Shown here: positions 3,700-5,548 of the stretch, piece by piece
Layout: every line of letters starts with the position of its first letter
Numbering within the stretch: the first letter of the stretch is position 1
Source of the DNA: Actinomycetales bacterium
GTDB lineage: Bacteria > Actinomycetota > Actinomycetes > Actinomycetales > BWSM-131
DNA: 5,548 bases
Direction: 5' to 3'
Assembly: GCA_030149025.1 (NCBI GenBank)
Contig: JASBSH010000386.1
Location: 1-5,548 of the forward strand
Program-made: the position numbers and the translations under genes
The notes under the pieces: model-generated
Databases searched by the model: none
Told to the model about the DNA's origin: nothing
Seen by the model: the letters and a program-made list of their open reading frames with translations, nothing else

Positions 3700-5548
3700 G
3701 CACTTTCCGCCTGGCGCTCGGCGAGTTCCGCCGACTGACCGCCGGCCGACTGCCGACCCTCGCGCTCGTCGCGCTCGTGCTCCTTCCGACCCTCTACGGG
3801 GCGCTCTACCTGTACGCCAACAAGAACCCGTACGACCGGCTGTCGGACATCCCCGCCGCGCTCGTCGTCGCGGACCGGGGCGTGGACGTCGACGGCAAGG
3901 AGGTGGTCTACGGGGACCAGGTGGCCGACGACCTCGTCGCCGGGCGCACGTTCGGTTGGCAGCGGTTCGACGAGGCGGGCGCCGAGGACGCCGCCCGGGG
4001 CGTGAGCAGTGGACGCTACGACTTCGCCATCACCCTGCCGGAGGACTTCTCGGCATCGCTCGCGTCACCCGCGGCTGCCCTCGAGAACACCGGTACTGTG
4101 TCCGAAGCCGCGAAGGCGCCCCGGCAGGCGTTGGTCGTCCTCAGCACCAACGACGCGAACAACTACCTCGTGCGCACCATCGCCGGCACTGTCGCCGAGA
4201 AGGTCCGGGCGTCGATCGCCGAGCGGATGGGGGAGGAGGCGGCGAACCGCTTCCTGCTCGGGTTCTCCACCATCTGGACCAACGTGAAGCAGGCAGCGGA
4301 CGGCTCCGACGCGCTCGTGGACGGCGCCACGCGGGTTGACGAGGGAGCCAGCCGGCTGGCCGCGGGCGCCGATGAGCTGCTGGCCGGGCAACGGAAGCTC
4401 GCCGCGGGGGCAGCCGGCCTGTCTTCCGGCGCCGCCCGGGTGGACACCGGCGCCGCCTCGCTGGCAGGGGGCGCCGATCAGCTCACCGCCGGGGCGGACG
4501 AGCTGCGCTCGGGGCTGACCACTGTGGCGGACAGGACCTCCAGCCTGCCGGCGCAGACGCGGCAGCTGGCCGACGGTGCGGCCCGGGTGGCCGAGGGCAA
4601 CACGCGCGTGGCCCGGGCCGCGGACGCGGCCGCGGACGTGGCCCGGCAGATGACCGCCCGCGCAGGTGAGCTGAGCGCGACGGGCAAGTCGGTCCTGGAA
4701 CAGGCCGGTCTCACGCCGGACCAGGTCAACCAGGTCCTGGCACAACTCGAATCTGCCCGCACGCCGCTGGAACGGGCCGGCGCTGCGGTCACGTCGACGA
4801 GTGCCCAGCTCGACCAGCTCGCGGCAGGATCACAGCAGGTGGCGGACGGCGCCAAGCGGCTCGCAGACGCCACTCCCGCTCTCACCCAAGGGATTTCCCG
4901 AGCCGCCGACGGAGCGGCTCAGCTCGGCTCCGGCGCGGCACGGCTCGCCGGCGCAGCCGACCGGCTCGCAGCGGGAACCGGTCAGCTGTCCGACGGCGCG
5001 GAGCAGCTGGCATCCGGTGAGCGCCGGGCTGTCGAGGGCACCCAGGGCCTGGCCCGGGGCGCGGACCAGCTCGCTGACAGCAGCGGGAAGCTGGTGTCGG
5101 GGACAGCGCAGCTCAACCAGGGGCTCACCGAAGGACTGGGTCAGATACCGTCTCCGGACGACGGCACCCGCCAGGCCGCGGCCGGCGTCCTGGCCGATCC
5201 TGTCGCCGTCCGGAACGTCGCGGAGGCAGCGGCCGACAGCTACGGCGCCGGACTGGCCCCGTTCTTCCTGTCGCTCGGGACGTGGATCGGCGGGTACGTC
5301 ATCTTCCTGCTGGTACGGCCCTTGTCACGTCGAGCGCTTGCGGCCGGGCAGCCGTCCTGGCGGGTGGCCCTGGCCGGCTGGATGACCCCGGCGCTGGTCG
5401 GTGCCGCTCAGGTGACTGTGCTCGTCGCGGTCGTCGCCGTGGCGCTGAGGATCGTGCCTGCGCACCCCTGGGCGACGTTCGCCTTCCTGCTGCTGGTGTC
5501 GGCGACGTTCATCGCGATCGTCCATGCGCTCAACGCCTGGCTGGGAAC
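3696..5548 (+). CDS. YhgE/Pip family membrane protein (3' end beyond the window)
   Basis: Translation runs from ATG 3696 for 617 residues to the window edge with no stop, so the C-terminus is missing. GGAG at 3687-3690 gives a well-placed ribosome binding site, and the ATGA overlap couples it to the preceding gene. The N-terminus has one membrane helix (about residues 20-40), then the family hallmark YLYANKNPYDRLSDIPAALV and YDFAITLPEDFSASLAS (108-124). Residues about 200-480 are a long region of seven-residue repeats, GAxxLxx. Three further hydrophobic segments follow, near 518-540, 560-585 and 593-613. The layout of one N-terminal helix, a large extracytoplasmic domain and a C-terminal membrane bundle matches YhgE/Pip proteins. 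Members include the Lactococcus phage infection protein Pip and, more distantly, the phage receptor YueB/EsaA of type VII secretion. The membrane part also resembles ABC-2 type permeases, which fits the ABC-like partner encoded just upstream. The substrate is unknown. Confidence 0.9.
   Translation, partial: MSTFRLALGEFRRLTAGRLPTLALVALVLLPTLYGALYLYANKNPYDRLSDIPAALVVADRGVDVDGKEVVYGDQVADDLVAGRTFGWQRFDEAGAEDAARGVSSGRYDFAITLPEDFSASLASPAAALENTGTVSEAAKAPRQALVVLSTNDANNYLVRTIAGTVAEKVRASIAERMGEEAANRFLLGFSTIWTNVKQAADGSDALVDGATRVDEGASRLAAGADELLAGQRKLAAGAAGLSSGAARVDTGAASLAGGADQLTAGADELRSGLTTVADRTSSLPAQTRQLADGAARVAEGNTRVARAADAAADVARQMTARAGELSATGKSVLEQAGLTPDQVNQVLAQLESARTPLERAGAAVTSTSAQLDQLAAGSQQVADGAKRLADATPALTQGISRAADGAAQLGSGAARLAGAADRLAAGTGQLSDGAEQLASGERRAVEGTQGLARGADQLADSSGKLVSGTAQLNQGLTEGLGQIPSPDDGTRQAAAGVLADPVAVRNVAEAAADSYGAGLAPFFLSLGTWIGGYVIFLLVRPLSRRALAAGQPSWRVALAGWMTPALVGAAQVTVLVAVVAVALRIVPAHPWATFAFLLLVSATFIAIVHALNAWLG
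4302..5123 (+). repeat. Heptad Gly repeat region within the YhgE/Pip protein
   Basis: Residues 203-476 of the YhgE/Pip protein carry degenerate seven-residue units, best described as G-A-x-x-L-x-x. Gly occurs at every seventh position from 203 to 273 without a break (11 in a row), again at 294 and 301, and then at 12 of the 15 heptad positions from 378 to 476, the exceptions being Ala392, Ala420 and Ser462. Both blocks keep the same phase across the intervening segment (about 308-375). Such repeats are predicted to form long helices or coiled coils outside the membrane. The DNA repeats are imperfect, so this is protein-level periodicity rather than a tandem DNA array. Confidence 0.8.

Noticed and set aside
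3467..4339. 290-residue + strand frame overlapping the end of the ABC-like gene and the start of the YhgE/Pip gene.
   Set aside because: Its Arg/Ala/Gly-rich product lacks motifs, while the alternative frames there encode the Walker B-like motif and the YhgE N-terminal hallmark.

Overview
The window is very GC-rich with strong G/C bias at third codon positions, short intergenic gaps and stop/start overlaps, which points to a high-GC actinomycete (Streptomyces-like or a relative; the genus cannot be fixed from this sequence alone). All genes that can be supported lie on the + strand.

Region 1 (about 1-680): a possible 3' tail of an upstream gene, ending at 64, then a small membrane protein of the uncharacterised DUF1360 family (128-679). 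Region 2 (680-2217): a 110-base gap holding a 7-bp dyad, then a complete amidase-signature hydrolase (790-2217) with an intact Lys-Ser-Ser catalytic triad. Region 3 (2218-2404): a 187-base gap unusually rich in dyads. It holds two related quasi-palindromes that share the core CGYGACATTGC in opposite orientation, and an 11-bp perfect inverted repeat just before the next ribosome binding site. Region 4 (2405-5548, running off the window): a tightly packed operon of a TetR-type repressor, a small ABC-type ATPase-like protein, and a YhgE/Pip-family membrane protein. The three genes overlap by 4 bases at each junction (GTGA and ATGA), so they are very probably co-transcribed and translationally coupled.

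The most interesting unit is this last operon. The ATPase-like protein keeps the layout of a nucleotide-binding domain but has lost the conserved residues of nearly every catalytic motif. The Walker A lysine is Gln, the Walker B catalytic Glu is Gln, there is no LSGGQ signature, and the switch His is absent. It is coupled to a large membrane protein whose extracytoplasmic part keeps one heptad Gly register across about 274 residues. The TetR protein, with a candidate operator directly upstream of its own gene, probably controls the module. The inferred role is a regulated envelope or export-related membrane complex in which the ABC-like partner may be structural or regulatory rather than a conventional ATPase. 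The substrate is unknown. No RNA genes, CRISPR arrays, insertion sequences or attachment sites were seen.
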